The notes: generated from the sequence alone by a model not told the origin. A stretch of DNA of 64,000 bases from Paenibacillus pabuli (GCF_023101145.1 NZ_CP073714.1:7254001-7318000); one strand, 5' to 3'. Positions 42,839 through 51,885 are shown, counted from the first letter of the stretch. A program made the numbers and translations.

Positions 42839-43477
42839 CTAATCCAACATCATGCGTTCATGAATCGTCCGGCCCTTCTGCCCTGGTTCAATCAGCAGAC
42901 GGGTCGGTTTGATGTTAATTAGCGCTGTCAGCTGCTCCCCCATGTAATGCGCCGAATATTTAAACCCGATCTCGGCCCAGTGCATAATTACGCCAACGGT
43001 CGCAGATACCAGATAACTTAGCATAATGTCATAATTAATAGTGTACTCGCTGTCTTCGGTCACCAATACAAACTCTTCGGTTAAGTAGGTTCTGAACATG
43101 TTGCAAAGTCGGGGTCCCATATCCCCATGCATCGTCATCAAGGCTCGAAAGATATCCTGATGCGCCTCGATATATTCAAATACAGGCATCGTTGATGGCA
43201 GTAATGCCGTCATATCCACTTCTTTTAACTCCGCGTAAGGTGATGCATAAGCTTGTCCCACTCCCTGCATGAAATCATCCAAAATGAATTGCAGCAGTTC
43301 TGGTTTGCCAGGGAAATGCAAATAAAATGTTCCCCGATTGTAATCCGCCCGCTCCGTAATGTCTCGAATCGTGACGGCTTCAGCTCCCTTTTCCAATATC
43401 AAAGAAACCGCTGCAGCAATGATGGCATCCTGCGTTCTTCGTGCTCTCCGATCCTGAGGGTGTTCGATAATCAACAT
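42839..43477 (-). CDS. TetR/AcrR family regulator
   Basis: 212 residues. N-terminal helix-turn-helix (about 10-58): RRTQDAIIAAAVSLILEKGAEAVTIRDITERADYNRGTFYLHFPGK (read in parts). The C-terminal ligand domain carries a TetR C-terminal type 39-like helix pattern. GGAGG lies 7 nt before the ATG. It is divergent from an SDR gene, and the shared 190-bp gap holds an inverted repeat TGACA-N7-TGTCA, a likely operator. Its 3' end converges with cobA, only 16 nt away, with no terminator seen between them. Confidence 0.88.
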   Translation of the reverse strand: MLIIEHPQDRRARRTQDAIIAAAVSLILEKGAEAVTIRDITERADYNRGTFYLHFPGKPELLQFILDDFMQGVGQAYASPYAELKEVDMTALLPSTMPVFEYIEAHQDIFRALMTMHGDMGPRLCNMFRTYLTEEFVLVTEDSEYTINYDIMLSYLVSATVGVIMHWAEIGFKYSAHYMGEQLTALINIKPTRLLIEPGQKGRTIHERMMLD

Positions 43478-43540
43478 TTTCGCCTCCTCTGTCCATTATT
43501 GTAACCTAAATGAACACCGCTTACATCTTTGTCCGGTAGC

Positions 43541-43557
43541 TGACATATGCGCTGTCA
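43541..43557. promoter_or_regulatory. Candidate operator of the TetR-family regulator
   Basis: TGACA-TATGCGC-TGTCA, a 17-bp inverted repeat in the divergent gap, 63 bp from the regulator gene. TetR-family proteins often bind such sites between their own gene and the divergent target. Inference. Confidence 0.4.
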
Positions 43558-43669
43558 ATGATGATTGTCACATTTCTATGTATATCTTAACATTGAGATA
43601 GAAACGATAGACAACAGGTTGAACGTTTACTCACAGTTCACCTGATTTTATTTTATAAGGAGCGAATAC

Positions 43670-44440
43670 ATGATGACTACATCATATACCCAAACAGCCG
43701 TTATTACAGGAGCAGCCGGAGGCATCGGTAAAGAATTAGCACGCCGCCTGGCTGAGCGCAAAATTAATCTGGTGCTGGTCGATCTGAACGAAGAAGCCAT
43801 TCAGCAAACCATCACGGATCTGAAACTCGACAAGGAACACGTCATTGCAGTAAAAGCAAACGTGTCCCAGGAAGCCGACGTGAAAAACTATGTGCAGCAA
43901 GCACTTGATACATTTGGCCGAATTGATTATTTTGCCAACAATGCCGGCATTGAAGGCCCAACTGGATTGATCGAAGACCTTAGTGTTGAAGCCCTCGACC
44001 TCGTATATAACGTCAATGTGCGCGGAGTCTTCCTTGGCCTTCAGAACGTCATCCCTGTTATGAAAAAACAAAAATCGGGTGCGATTCTGAATACCTCTTC
44101 CCTTGCAGGTCTGATGGGTGCTCCAGCCGTATCTCCATATATTATGTCCAAACATGCCGTTATCGGACTCACCCGCACAGCAGCGAATGAGCTTGCTCCT
44201 CATGGTATCCGGGTTAACGCGGTATTGCCGGGCACCATCAACACCCGCATGATGCGCCAAATCGAAGCAAACTCCGGCAACGTGGAAGATTATCAATCCG
44301 CTACCGTATCCGCAATTCCGATGGGACGATATGGTGAACCAGAAGAAGTCGCAGCGATCATGAACTTCCTGTTGTCCGAAGAAGCTTCGTATGTCACAGC
44401 TTCGCTTTATACTGTTGATGGCGGTATGATGGGTCAATAA
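43670..44440 (+). CDS. Short-chain dehydrogenase/reductase
   Basis: 256 residues, classical SDR. GAAGGIGKELA for the cofactor with an acidic residue in VLVDLNEEA that favours NAD, NNAGIEGP, catalytic Ser in LNTSSLAGL and Tyr/Lys in SPYIMSKHAVIG, and the C-terminal ASYVTASLYTVDGGMMGQ. Substrate unknown. ATG at 43670 is 7 nt behind AAGGAG; the next ATG is in frame. Probably controlled by the divergent TetR regulator. Confidence 0.88.
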   Translation: MMTTSYTQTAVITGAAGGIGKELARRLAERKINLVLVDLNEEAIQQTITDLKLDKEHVIAVKANVSQEADVKNYVQQALDTFGRIDYFANNAGIEGPTGLIEDLSVEALDLVYNVNVRGVFLGLQNVIPVMKKQKSGAILNTSSLAGLMGAPAVSPYIMSKHAVIGLTRTAANELAPHGIRVNAVLPGTINTRMMRQIEANSGNVEDYQSATVSAIPMGRYGEPEEVAAIMNFLLSEEASYVTASLYTVDGGMMGQ

Positions 44441-44500
44441 AAAGAACAGGACTAGCCCAACAGGGCTGGTGTTCAAAGAGTATTTCGAACGTGGAACTCA

Positions 44501-44546
44501 AAAATGACCTCAAAATCCACAGTAACGTGGAGGCTGAGGTCATTTT
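44501..44546. terminator. Bidirectional terminator between SDR and small hypothetical gene
   Basis: AAAATGACCTCA pairs with TGAGGTCATTTT, with an inner CCAC/GTGG stem, and has A-rich DNA before and T-rich DNA after it. Confidence 0.88.
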
Positions 44547-44578
44547 TTTAAACGAATTCAAGGCAACATACCTTATAC

Positions 44579-44863
44579 TTAATCCACGTAGCCCGCGAGA
44601 CCCTTTTCCATCAAGTAGTCCATTTCGGCATCCAGAATGCCTTCTACGGTCAGTTCGTCCAGCTTTACATCTTTGCGGCTCAGAATGTAATCGGCCAGAT
44701 CGTCACCGTCGATATCCACGTCGCCTTTGGCATTTTCATGCGCTTTGTTAATGTATGCCTGCTCATGCTTCAGGACTAGAGCGATATTCGCCTCGCTTGC
44801 CTTCGTTTTCTCTGCAATATATGCCTTCATTTCCTGCTCATTAATTGAGTTTGCTTCCGTCAT
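44579..44863 (-). CDS. Conserved-looking small acidic protein, family not recognised
   Basis: 94 residues, acidic, helical, no Cys, no signal peptide or membrane helix. It contains INEQEMKAYIAEKTKASEANI, a short DVDIDGDDLADYIL segment that resembles an EF-hand-like acidic loop by chance or design, and EGILDAEMDYLMEKGLAG. ATG at 44863 follows AAGGAG by 11 nt; the frame is open to 44902 without a ribosome site. It lies alone between the SDR gene and the histidine kinase. I cannot assign a function. Confidence 0.7.
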   Translation of the reverse strand: MTEANSINEQEMKAYIAEKTKASEANIALVLKHEQAYINKAHENAKGDVDIDGDDLADYILSRKDVKLDELTVEGILDAEMDYLMEKGLAGYVD

Positions 44864-44948
44864 GTTATAGTCAGCTCCTTGATTCATACATACTGTTGCC
44901 ATTGTAGCATAGGTTAACCCACAACAGACATGCCTTATTCCTTTATCC

Positions 44949-46268
44949 CTAAGATAAACGAACGTAGAATGTTGCGCCTTCCCCTACCACACTGCGTGTG
45001 TATATCTCGCCTTTGTGCTGCTCCACGATCGACCTTGCAATCGCGAGCCCCAGTCCATGTCCACCATGTTTGCGCGCTCTGGAGGCATCTGTGCGATAGA
45101 AACGATCAAAGATTCGGTCCAGATGCTCAGGCGCGATGCCTTCTCCCGTGTTGGAAACGGCCAGCACGACGTCATTGTTCTGTTTCTTGAGCGATACGTT
45201 CACCGAGCCTTTGGCTCTGGAGTATTTCACCGCATTATCGAGCAGGATGAGAATGACCTGCTTGATCTGTTCGCTGTTGCCATGCACCATGAGCTGCGGC
45301 TCAATGCTGTAGTCCAGGGATATATTTTTCTCAAAAATGACCGCTTCCATCGTCAAAATAATCGTTTCTACTGCATCGCTCATATTGAACTTGGCGTGAA
45401 TCACCGAAGATCGTGCATCGTCAATTTGAGTCAGATATAACAGATCATTCGTTAGTCCCGACATACGTTCCGTCTCCGACTTGATGTAATGCAGCCATTT
45501 GGCCTGATTCTCAATCGTATCCTCCCGGTTCGCGAGCAGCACATCCGTGTTGGTATTGATGATGGCCAGCGGCGTTTTTAGCTCATGCGAAGCATCCGCT
45601 ATGAACTGCTTCTGCTTCTCAAAGGCTTCCTTGACCGGGGTAATGGAACGATTAGCGAAATACCGACTCAGGAAGTAAATGACGATCAGCATGATCAAAC
45701 CTACGATGGCAAACGTATAAATCAGATTCGTCAGGATGCCCTGTTGAGCCGTCACATCCATAAATACAATCATGTGCCCGGTACTGGTGGGGTCAACTAC
45801 GTACGCCCAGTCCGTTCCATTCAGTGTAAACAGTCCGGTCTTCCGGTCCAGATCGTCAACCTTGTTCACCTTTTGCAAAGCTTCGGTATATAAGGTATCC
45901 TCCATATCAAACCGGGAGTGTGTATCCGTGATGTTCCATTCACTGTCCGTCTTAATCATGAATGATACGGATCGCCCAGGCGGCGAGTTCGGATCAATTC
46001 CCGGAGCTCCGTTTCCAGGTGAATCCGATGGGGGTGTTCCCGTTCCTGTTTCTGTACCTGTTCCTGCGTCTCCATTTCCTCCGCGCGGGATTTTGGAATT
46101 GCCATAGGGACTATGATAGAAGTCCGACACCTTGAACAGCTCCATATTGGTTTCCCGCTGTACATTCTGGTACGTAATGATGTAGATCGTGGCAAAAGCA
46201 ACCAACATCATGATTGAGATGGACACCAGGTTCACGACCAGAAATCGGTTTCTGAGTTTCTTGAACAT
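44949..46268 (-). CDS. Sensor histidine kinase (OmpR-pair type)
   Basis: 439 residues. Two membrane helices (about 10-32 and 160-185) around an extracellular sensor of about 125 residues with a low-complexity Gly/Thr/Pro patch (GDAGTGTETGTGTPPSDSPG). HisKA contains FIADASHELKTPLAII with the phospho-His, and HATPase_c shows DNAVKYS, GEGIAPEHLDRIFDRFYR and HGGHGLGLAIARSIVEQH. No clear HAMP domain. Its start overlaps the stop of the response regulator by one base, so the two are translated together. The target is most likely the divergent VTC operon, as judged by the shared operator-like repeat. Confidence 0.92.
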   Translation of the reverse strand: MFKKLRNRFLVVNLVSISIMMLVAFATIYIITYQNVQRETNMELFKVSDFYHSPYGNSKIPRGGNGDAGTGTETGTGTPPSDSPGNGAPGIDPNSPPGRSVSFMIKTDSEWNITDTHSRFDMEDTLYTEALQKVNKVDDLDRKTGLFTLNGTDWAYVVDPTSTGHMIVFMDVTAQQGILTNLIYTFAIVGLIMLIVIYFLSRYFANRSITPVKEAFEKQKQFIADASHELKTPLAIINTNTDVLLANREDTIENQAKWLHYIKSETERMSGLTNDLLYLTQIDDARSSVIHAKFNMSDAVETIILTMEAVIFEKNISLDYSIEPQLMVHGNSEQIKQVILILLDNAVKYSRAKGSVNVSLKKQNNDVVLAVSNTGEGIAPEHLDRIFDRFYRTDASRARKHGGHGLGLAIARSIVEQHKGEIYTRSVVGEGATFYVRLS

Positions 46269-46945
46269 CAGACCGTCACCTCAAGTACGTACCCCACACC
46301 CCGAATTGTGTTAATGCGGACCGCAGAGTTCAGGAAGGTCAATTTTTTGCGTAAAAACGAGATGTACACCTCCACATTGTTATACTCCACTTCCGAATCA
46401 AAGCCCCATAACTTCTCGATAATCTGCTCCTTGGATGTAATGGCCTGCTTGCGCGTGATTAGCAGCTCCAGCAGTTCATTTTCCTTCAGATTCAGCTTGA
46501 TCTCCTTGCCTTGCACACTCAGCTTCAGCTGCGTGGTGTTCAATTCGATGTCACCAAATTTCAGTCCATCCTCCGGAACGACTTCCCCCTTCCTTCTCAG
46601 AGCTGCCCGAATCCGGGCAAGCAATTCCTCTGTAGCAAAGGGCTTCGCTATATAATCATCGGCTCCGTAATCCAGCCCGGTCACTTTGTCTGAGATTTCT
46701 CCTTTGGCTGTAAGCAGAATGACAGGTGTATGATTGCCTTCGCTCCGCAGTTTCTTCAATACGGTAATTCCGTCCATTTCCGGCATCATGATGTCAAGCA
46801 GCAGCAGATCATAGATTCCGCTCAGTGCATAATCCAGTCCCGACCTCCCGTCATGCACCATGTCCACGGAGTAATTATTTTTCTTCAATATTTGCGATAC
46901 GGCTTCTGCCAAATGAACCTCATCTTCCGCAATAAGTATTCTCAT
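46268..46945 (-). CDS. OmpR/PhoB family response regulator
   Basis: 225 residues. Receiver domain with IAEDEVHLA, the phospho-acceptor in LLLLDIMMPEMDG (about 51), LTAKGE and YIAKPF. C-terminal winged helix (about 130-225) with LKENELLELLITRKQAITSKEQIIEKLWG and NTIRGVGYVLE. ATG at 46945 is 12 nt behind GAGG; the in-frame ATG at 46966 has no site. It is first of the regulator-kinase pair and divergent from the VTC gene. Confidence 0.92.
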   Translation of the reverse strand: MRILIAEDEVHLAEAVSQILKKNNYSVDMVHDGRSGLDYALSGIYDLLLLDIMMPEMDGITVLKKLRSEGNHTPVILLTAKGEISDKVTGLDYGADDYIAKPFATEELLARIRAALRRKGEVVPEDGLKFGDIELNTTQLKLSVQGKEIKLNLKENELLELLITRKQAITSKEQIIEKLWGFDSEVEYNNVEVYISFLRKKLTFLNSAVRINTIRGVGYVLEVTV

Positions 46946-47020
46946 CGGTTCTTCATTCCTCTGCATGAATTGATTTCGAACTTTTTCAATCTATTATACC
47001 AACGATTGTATCAACAGAAC

Positions 47021-47114
47021 CTTGAATCAATCTTAATTCATTATTTTTGGAGAACTATTAAAGGAAGGTAAAAAAAGATCAACGGAAGGTAAAATCATTT
47101 AAGATTCATTCAAG
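47021..47114. promoter_or_regulatory. Symmetric operator-like repeats between the two-component and VTC operons
   Basis: CTTGAATCAATCTTAA (47021-47036) and TTAAGATTCATTCAAG (47099-47114) are inverted copies with 15 of 16 matches. They lie at nearly equal distances (76 and 83 nt) from the two divergent start codons. Between them is a direct repeat GGAAGGTAAAA at 47063 and 47084, 21 bp apart, two helical turns. This suits binding of an OmpR-type dimer at both promoters. Confidence 0.6.
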
Positions 47115-47196
47115 GTTGGCGCTCTAAGATACAGACATGGAAGCAATACACGATGAAACAAAACATACAAAACATGGATGAAAGGACTGAACCCCA

Positions 47197-48015
47197 ATGG
47201 CAATTGAAGTATTCAACCGATATGAGAGCAAGTATCTCCTGACTGATGAGCAATACAACAACTTCTACACCGACCTGCTGAAGTACATGGAGCTGGATGC
47301 CTATAACAAGAAACACGAGTTCTACTCCATTAGCAACCTGTACTTCGACACTCCGCAGGATTCCCTGATCCGCGCCAGTCTCTCCAAACCGAAATATAAG
47401 GAGAAGCTGAGACTGCGGGCATACGGAGTTCCTGAAGAGAATGCCAAGGTATATCTGGAGATCAAAAAGAAAGTATTTGGCCTGGTGAACAAACGCAGAA
47501 CTGCCCTGAGGCTGGATGAAGCTTATGAATTCGTTCAGACAGGCAAGGCTCCTGATCTTGCCGATTACATGAACAAGCAGGTTGTCGAAGAGATCAAATA
47601 TTTCCTCCGGCTGTACGATCTGGAGCCAAAAGTATACCTGGCATATGAACGCAAGGCTTTGTTCGACAAGAACAGCCGCGATCTCCGGATTACCTTTGAT
47701 ACCAACATCCGCAGTCGCCGATATGATCTGAAGCTGGAGCAAGGAGATTACGGTGAACCACTGGTGAAAGACGGACGCTGGCTGATGGAAGTCAAAGCCG
47801 AGAAAACCGTCCCGATGTGGCTCTCCCAGCTGTTATCCGAACATGGTCTCTACCGCACCGGATTCTCGAAATACGGCAATGAGTACAAACACCTGGCCAG
47901 AACAACCAACCTGAACTATCAGACTGAACGAGAATTACTGCCGGGTACCGATTTCAACCCATCCATAGAACAAGAAAAAACAATCACAGAAAGAGAGCGT
48001 GTCCTGTATGCTTGA
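47197..48015 (+). CDS. VTC-domain protein (polyphosphate polymerase-like)
   Basis: 272 residues with the VTC fold of the CYTH/TTM superfamily: EVFNRYESKYLLTDEQY, FYSISNLYFDTPQ, KEKLRLRAYG, VYLEIKKKV, VYLAYERKAL, RITFDTNIRSR and LMEVKAEKTVPMWL, which supply the tunnel of basic and acidic residues that binds triphosphate and metal. Yeast Vtc4 makes polyphosphate with this domain. Cytosolic, no membrane segment. It overlaps the DUF4956 gene by 8 nt, a pairing common in Firmicutes. The ATG follows AAAGGA-like sequence by about 15 nt (GAAAGGACTGAACCCC), a long spacing. Confidence 0.88.
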   Translation: MAIEVFNRYESKYLLTDEQYNNFYTDLLKYMELDAYNKKHEFYSISNLYFDTPQDSLIRASLSKPKYKEKLRLRAYGVPEENAKVYLEIKKKVFGLVNKRRTALRLDEAYEFVQTGKAPDLADYMNKQVVEEIKYFLRLYDLEPKVYLAYERKALFDKNSRDLRITFDTNIRSRRYDLKLEQGDYGEPLVKDGRWLMEVKAEKTVPMWLSQLLSEHGLYRTGFSKYGNEYKHLARTTNLNYQTERELLPGTDFNPSIEQEKTITERERVLYA

Positions 48016-48691
48016 TTCCATCTTTAGTTCTGCACTAACCGATACAACTCTGACCTTCAGCAATGCCATTGTTACCATCGGTCTTGCCATCATTATGGGG
48101 GCTATTATCAGCCTGACCTATATGAAGACCAACCAAAGCACCTATTCCCAGAGCTTTACATTAACCATGGTTGTCTTGCCCGTCATCGTAGCCATCATCA
48201 TTCTTCTCATCGGCAGCAACATCGCTCGGGCGTTCAGCCTGGCGGGTGCCTTCTCGATCATCCGATTCAGAAGTGCGCCTGGTGATCCGAAAGACATCGC
48301 TTATGTACTGTTCACCATGGCTTCCGGTCTCGCCTGCGGTGTAGGCGCATTCGGTTATGCTGTATTGTTTACCATCATCCTGTGTGTACTGATGTTTGTC
48401 TTGAGCCGCTTCAACTTCGGAGCGAAGAAAAGCCAGCAAAAAACATTGAAAGTGACCATTCCAGAGAATCTGAGTTACGAAGAAGCCCTCGACGAAGTAT
48501 TTCACAAATTCAATGTTGCACATGAACTCAAAAAAATCAGAACAACCGAGCTTGGCAGTCTGTACGAGCTGGTATACAACGTCACCATTCATGAAAATGT
48601 CAATCAAAAGGAATTTCTCGATATGATCCGTACCCGAAACGGTAATCTGGATATCTCGTTAACCATGAGTCCCACAACCACTGAATATTAA
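48008..48691 (+). CDS. DUF4956 membrane protein
   Basis: 227 residues with four membrane helices in the first 150 residues and a cytosolic C-terminal domain (about 155-227). Family features include ARAFSLAGAFSIIRFRSAPGDPKDIAYVLFTMASGLACGVG (read in parts). Function unknown; it is commonly encoded with VTC and CotH-like or carbohydrate-binding genes, which suggests a membrane partner or exporter for the VTC product (inference). ATG at 48008 overlaps the VTC stop by 8 nt; a GTG at 47999 is the alternative. Confidence 0.85.
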   Translation: MLDSIFSSALTDTTLTFSNAIVTIGLAIIMGAIISLTYMKTNQSTYSQSFTLTMVVLPVIVAIIILLIGSNIARAFSLAGAFSIIRFRSAPGDPKDIAYVLFTMASGLACGVGAFGYAVLFTIILCVLMFVLSRFNFGAKKSQQKTLKVTIPENLSYEEALDEVFHKFNVAHELKKIRTTELGSLYELVYNVTIHENVNQKEFLDMIRTRNGNLDISLTMSPTTTEY

Positions 48692-48713
48692 AATTTGAAG
48701 GGAACGATAACAT

Positions 48714-51002
48714 ATGAAAAAGAAAATCATAACTGGCAGCAAATTGTGGTCCATCGCGATGATTACGGCCATGGTGACAGCTTGCAGCGCTCCGGCAGCA
48801 ACCAGCAGTACTTCCAACGCCGCCGTGTCAACGACAGGGACAACCAAAACCGTATCCGTCAGTGAACAAACCTCGGTGAAATATGCCGATCTGGTCACGA
48901 TGGATGCAGAAGATACCAATGTAAGCTGGAGTGCAGCAGATTCCACAACGATTAAGCTGAACGGTACGACCGCAGCCATCACAGGATCGGGTGCAAAAGC
49001 AGCCAATGGATCGGTAACCATCTCTGCAGCGGGTACCTATGTACTTAGCGGCAAGCTCACCGACGGACAGATTGTGGTCAATGTCGCAGATAAGGGCACC
49101 GTACATCTCGTATTAAACGGGGCAACCATCAATGACAACGACAGTGCAGCGATCTATATCCAGAAAGCGGGCAAAGCCATCATTACGCTGGAAGAAGGAA
49201 CGGAGAATGCTGTCTCGGATGGCAAGACATACGTATACGCAGATGATACAACGGATGAGCCGGATGCAGCCATTTTCAGCAAGGCGGACCTGACGTTCAA
49301 TGGTACAGGCAAGCTGACGGTTACAGGCAACTACAATGAAGGTATTACGAGCAAAGATGAACTGAAAATCGTAAGCGGCACGATCAACGTCAAATCCGCC
49401 GATGACGGCATCAAAGGTAAAGACATGGTGGCGATTCAAGCAGGAACCATTACCATTGATTCAGAAGGCGACGGCATCAAATCCACAAACGATACGGATA
49501 CGACCAAAGGCTTCGTTGCCATTGCTGGAGGGACATTCAACATCCAGAGCGGTAGCGACGGCATTCAAGCGGAAACTGCATTGGTTACGGATGGCGGTAC
49601 ATTTAACATCGTAACCGGAGGCGGCAGTGCCAATGCACCGGAAAAAGTAGAAGAAGGACCATTTGGGGGCGGCGGTGGCGGATGGGGTGGTGGTACACCT
49701 CCAACCGATATGGGCACACCACCGGATGGAGAACCACCTGCTGATATGCCGAGCAATAATGGAACGAATGCAACAGGTGCAGCACCATCTGGCTCGACCA
49801 ATGCTCAAGCACCTATTGACTCCAATGCAGATGCAGACACAAGCACAACAACTACCGAAGAAGAAACGACGAGTGCCAAAGCACTTAAAGCCGGAGTTGA
49901 CCTCACCGTCAATGGCGGTACGTATACGATTGATTCCATGGATGATTCCCTGCACAGCAACAACAATGTGACCGTTAATGATGGCAAGTTCAGCATTGAA
50001 TCCGGGGATGACGGCATTCATGCAGATCAGGCGCTTACGATTAACGGCGGAACAATCACCATTGCCAAGAGCTATGAAGGTCTTGAAGGAGCAATTATTA
50101 CCCTGAACGACGGGGATATTGATGTGACTGCATCGGACGATGGCGTGAATGCTTCGGGTGAAATCACTGCAGCGGATGAAGAAACGGATGCTACGACGAC
50201 TACAGATGACAGCACGCAAGCAGAGGACACCAATGCTGCTTCCAACACGGAACAATCCAATCAAAACACGGACGCGAATAGCAATAGTCGTTCACAAGGC
50301 GGCGCTCCAGGTGGAATGATGGGTGAATCCGCCAGCAACAGTGAGCTTCATATCAATGGTGGTTCACTCACCGTCAATGCTGGCGGCGATGGACTGGATT
50401 CAAATGGCTCCATCTACATGACTGACGGTACCGTCATTGTGAACGGTCCAACAGATAATGGTAACGGTCCATTGGACTATGACGGTAACTTCGAGATGAG
50501 CGGTGGATTCCTTGTCGCAGCTGGCAGCTCCGGCATGGCTCAGGCAACATCAGAAGCATCGACTCAAAATACCATTGCCATGACGTTCACTGAAACGCAA
50601 AAAGCAGGAACACTGGTACATGTTGAAGATAGTGAAGGTAACAGCATCCTGACCTTTGCTCCAGCAAAAGATTATCAAAATGTGGTCGTCAGCTCCCCGG
50701 ATCTGAAAAAAGACGGTTCTTATGTGATCTACTCCGGCGGAACATCGACTGGCACAGCAGTGGATGGACTCTATACAGACGGAACGTATAGTGGCGGAAC
50801 CAAAGTGGTTGCCTTCCAATCCACGAGCAATGTGACTTGGGTCAATGAATCTGGTGTAACAACTGCCAACTCGGGTATGGGTGGTCCAGGCGGAGGCCGT
50901 GGCCAAGGCGGATTCGGCGGTGGAAGAAACAGAACGCAATCCGGTACATCGGGTACAACCGACACCACAGGTACAACAGGAACTACAGATACCGCGAAGT
51001 AA
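48714..51002 (+). CDS. Lipoprotein with Cthe_2159-type carbohydrate-binding beta-helix
   Basis: 762 residues. Signal peptide with lipobox VTAC (Cys near residue 24). The body is a right-handed beta-helix built from many repeats such as GTINVKSADDGIKGKD, GTITIDSEGDGIKSTND and GSLTVNAGGDGLDSNG, with the Asp-rich turns that bind Ca2+ in Cthe_2159, a cellulose/acid-sugar binding protein of Clostridium thermocellum. A Gly/Pro-rich insert (about 317-350) and a Thr/Ser-rich one (about 500-550) separate the repeats, and the tail is Gly-rich then Thr-rich. It lies 22 nt after the DUF4956 gene and closes the operon; repeat copy C acts as its end. Confidence 0.87.
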   Translation: MKKKIITGSKLWSIAMITAMVTACSAPAATSSTSNAAVSTTGTTKTVSVSEQTSVKYADLVTMDAEDTNVSWSAADSTTIKLNGTTAAITGSGAKAANGSVTISAAGTYVLSGKLTDGQIVVNVADKGTVHLVLNGATINDNDSAAIYIQKAGKAIITLEEGTENAVSDGKTYVYADDTTDEPDAAIFSKADLTFNGTGKLTVTGNYNEGITSKDELKIVSGTINVKSADDGIKGKDMVAIQAGTITIDSEGDGIKSTNDTDTTKGFVAIAGGTFNIQSGSDGIQAETALVTDGGTFNIVTGGGSANAPEKVEEGPFGGGGGGWGGGTPPTDMGTPPDGEPPADMPSNNGTNATGAAPSGSTNAQAPIDSNADADTSTTTTEEETTSAKALKAGVDLTVNGGTYTIDSMDDSLHSNNNVTVNDGKFSIESGDDGIHADQALTINGGTITIAKSYEGLEGAIITLNDGDIDVTASDDGVNASGEITAADEETDATTTTDDSTQAEDTNAASNTEQSNQNTDANSNSRSQGGAPGGMMGESASNSELHINGGSLTVNAGGDGLDSNGSIYMTDGTVIVNGPTDNGNGPLDYDGNFEMSGGFLVAAGSSGMAQATSEASTQNTIAMTFTETQKAGTLVHVEDSEGNSILTFAPAKDYQNVVVSSPDLKKDGSYVIYSGGTSTGTAVDGLYTDGTYSGGTKVVAFQSTSNVTWVNESGVTTANSGMGGPGGGRGQGGFGGGRNRTQSGTSGTTDTTGTTGTTDTAK

Positions 51003-51042
51003 GATAAGATTCAGGCCATAAAAGCCAACAAATAAACAAGTA

Positions 51043-51306
51043 AAAACAAGGGATGTCCCATAAGTCATGAAAATGACGCGGGACATCCCTTGTTTTCGTT
51101 ATTTTTTTCTAAAGAATCCGGTACACGCTATTCGCTCCCATTCGTCCATTTCCGGAATCTAACGAATCACAGAAAGGCTATTTCGTCGATTGATCCAGCT
51201 TTGGGGGCTCTAGCCCCCTATGATGATGGAATAACGCTACTGAAGTTCGTTAAACGTTGCATTCCTTGAATATGCAACTTTTAAGCTCCACTAGGTTCGT
51301 TAGCGC
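51043..51306 (-). repeat. Interspersed intergenic repeat, copy C
   Basis: About 264 bp, reverse-complement homologue of 7273-7537. Its hairpin (51045-51095) pairs AAACAAGGGATGTCCC with GGGACATCCCTTGTTTT around ataagtcatgaaaatgacgc. It also holds a second palindrome GGGGGCTCTAGCCCCC near 51210-51225, absent from copy A. It lies between the convergent lipoprotein and methyltransferase genes, whose stop codon starts just past it. Confidence 0.78.
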
Positions 51307-51885
51307 TCAGAATGTATATACATACACCTTGGTACGCAGCGTATCCCGGCATGTGATTGTCCGCAGCGGTATCTTTCCTGGCAATGCAAAACAGACGCTA
51401 ATCACCTTCGCTCCCGGTGGCAGCTCCCGGCTGAATTTGTCCACGAGCCGATTCATCGCTCCAGGGAATAGATAACAGATGACGCAATCTGCGTGTTCAT
51501 ATGAACTGGTATAGATGCTGCCGCGGATGAATCGCAGCCGTCCCTCCAGAGAATGGCGCTTTCCCTTCGCTCGCCGAAAGCGGACATTTAGATAAGCTAT
51601 CAGTTGAGAGGCCCATAAGGGCACGATTGAATTTTCAATCCCCGTGAGCCGTTTGCCTGGGCAATGTCTCACTACGTCCAGTGCGAGCGTTCCCCATCCG
51701 GAGCCTGCTTCAATAACGTCGCCGTATCCGGGAATCCGGTTGACCTCCTGAATGACGGTCTGCCTGACGATGCGGGATGTGGGCATCGGTGAGATTCCAT
51801 TTTTCCAACTGACCAGCACGATGGAAACGACGGATATAAGTGTCACCACAGCAATCAGCCATGGGATAAACTGAAATATGAACAT
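51307..51885 (-). CDS. Membrane-anchored class I methyltransferase-like protein
   Basis: 192 residues. One N-terminal membrane helix (about 5-27, IPWLIAVVTLISVVSIVLVSW) followed by a cytosolic SAM-binding domain: GYGDVIEAGSGWGTLALDVVRHC is motif I, LTGIENSIVPLWASQ motif II, and ADCVICYLFPGAMNRL the next strand. The C-terminus is short. The substrate is unknown. The start has GGGTTGAGG just upstream. Its stop codon abuts repeat copy C. Confidence 0.8.
   Translation of the reverse strand: MFIFQFIPWLIAVVTLISVVSIVLVSWKNGISPMPTSRIVRQTVIQEVNRIPGYGDVIEAGSGWGTLALDVVRHCPGKRLTGIENSIVPLWASQLIAYLNVRFRRAKGKRHSLEGRLRFIRGSIYTSSYEHADCVICYLFPGAMNRLVDKFSRELPPGAKVISVCFALPGKIPLRTITCRDTLRTKVYVYTF

Noticed and set aside
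49461..50264. 267-codon frame opposite the beta-helix lipoprotein
   Set aside because: Shadow of repetitive GC-rich coding DNA; the plus-strand protein has a lipobox and regular repeats.
49240..50520. Repetitive Asp/Gly coding DNA as a possible CRISPR or tandem DNA repeat
   Set aside because: The repeats are protein-level beta-helix turns with variable DNA, not identical repeats with spacers.
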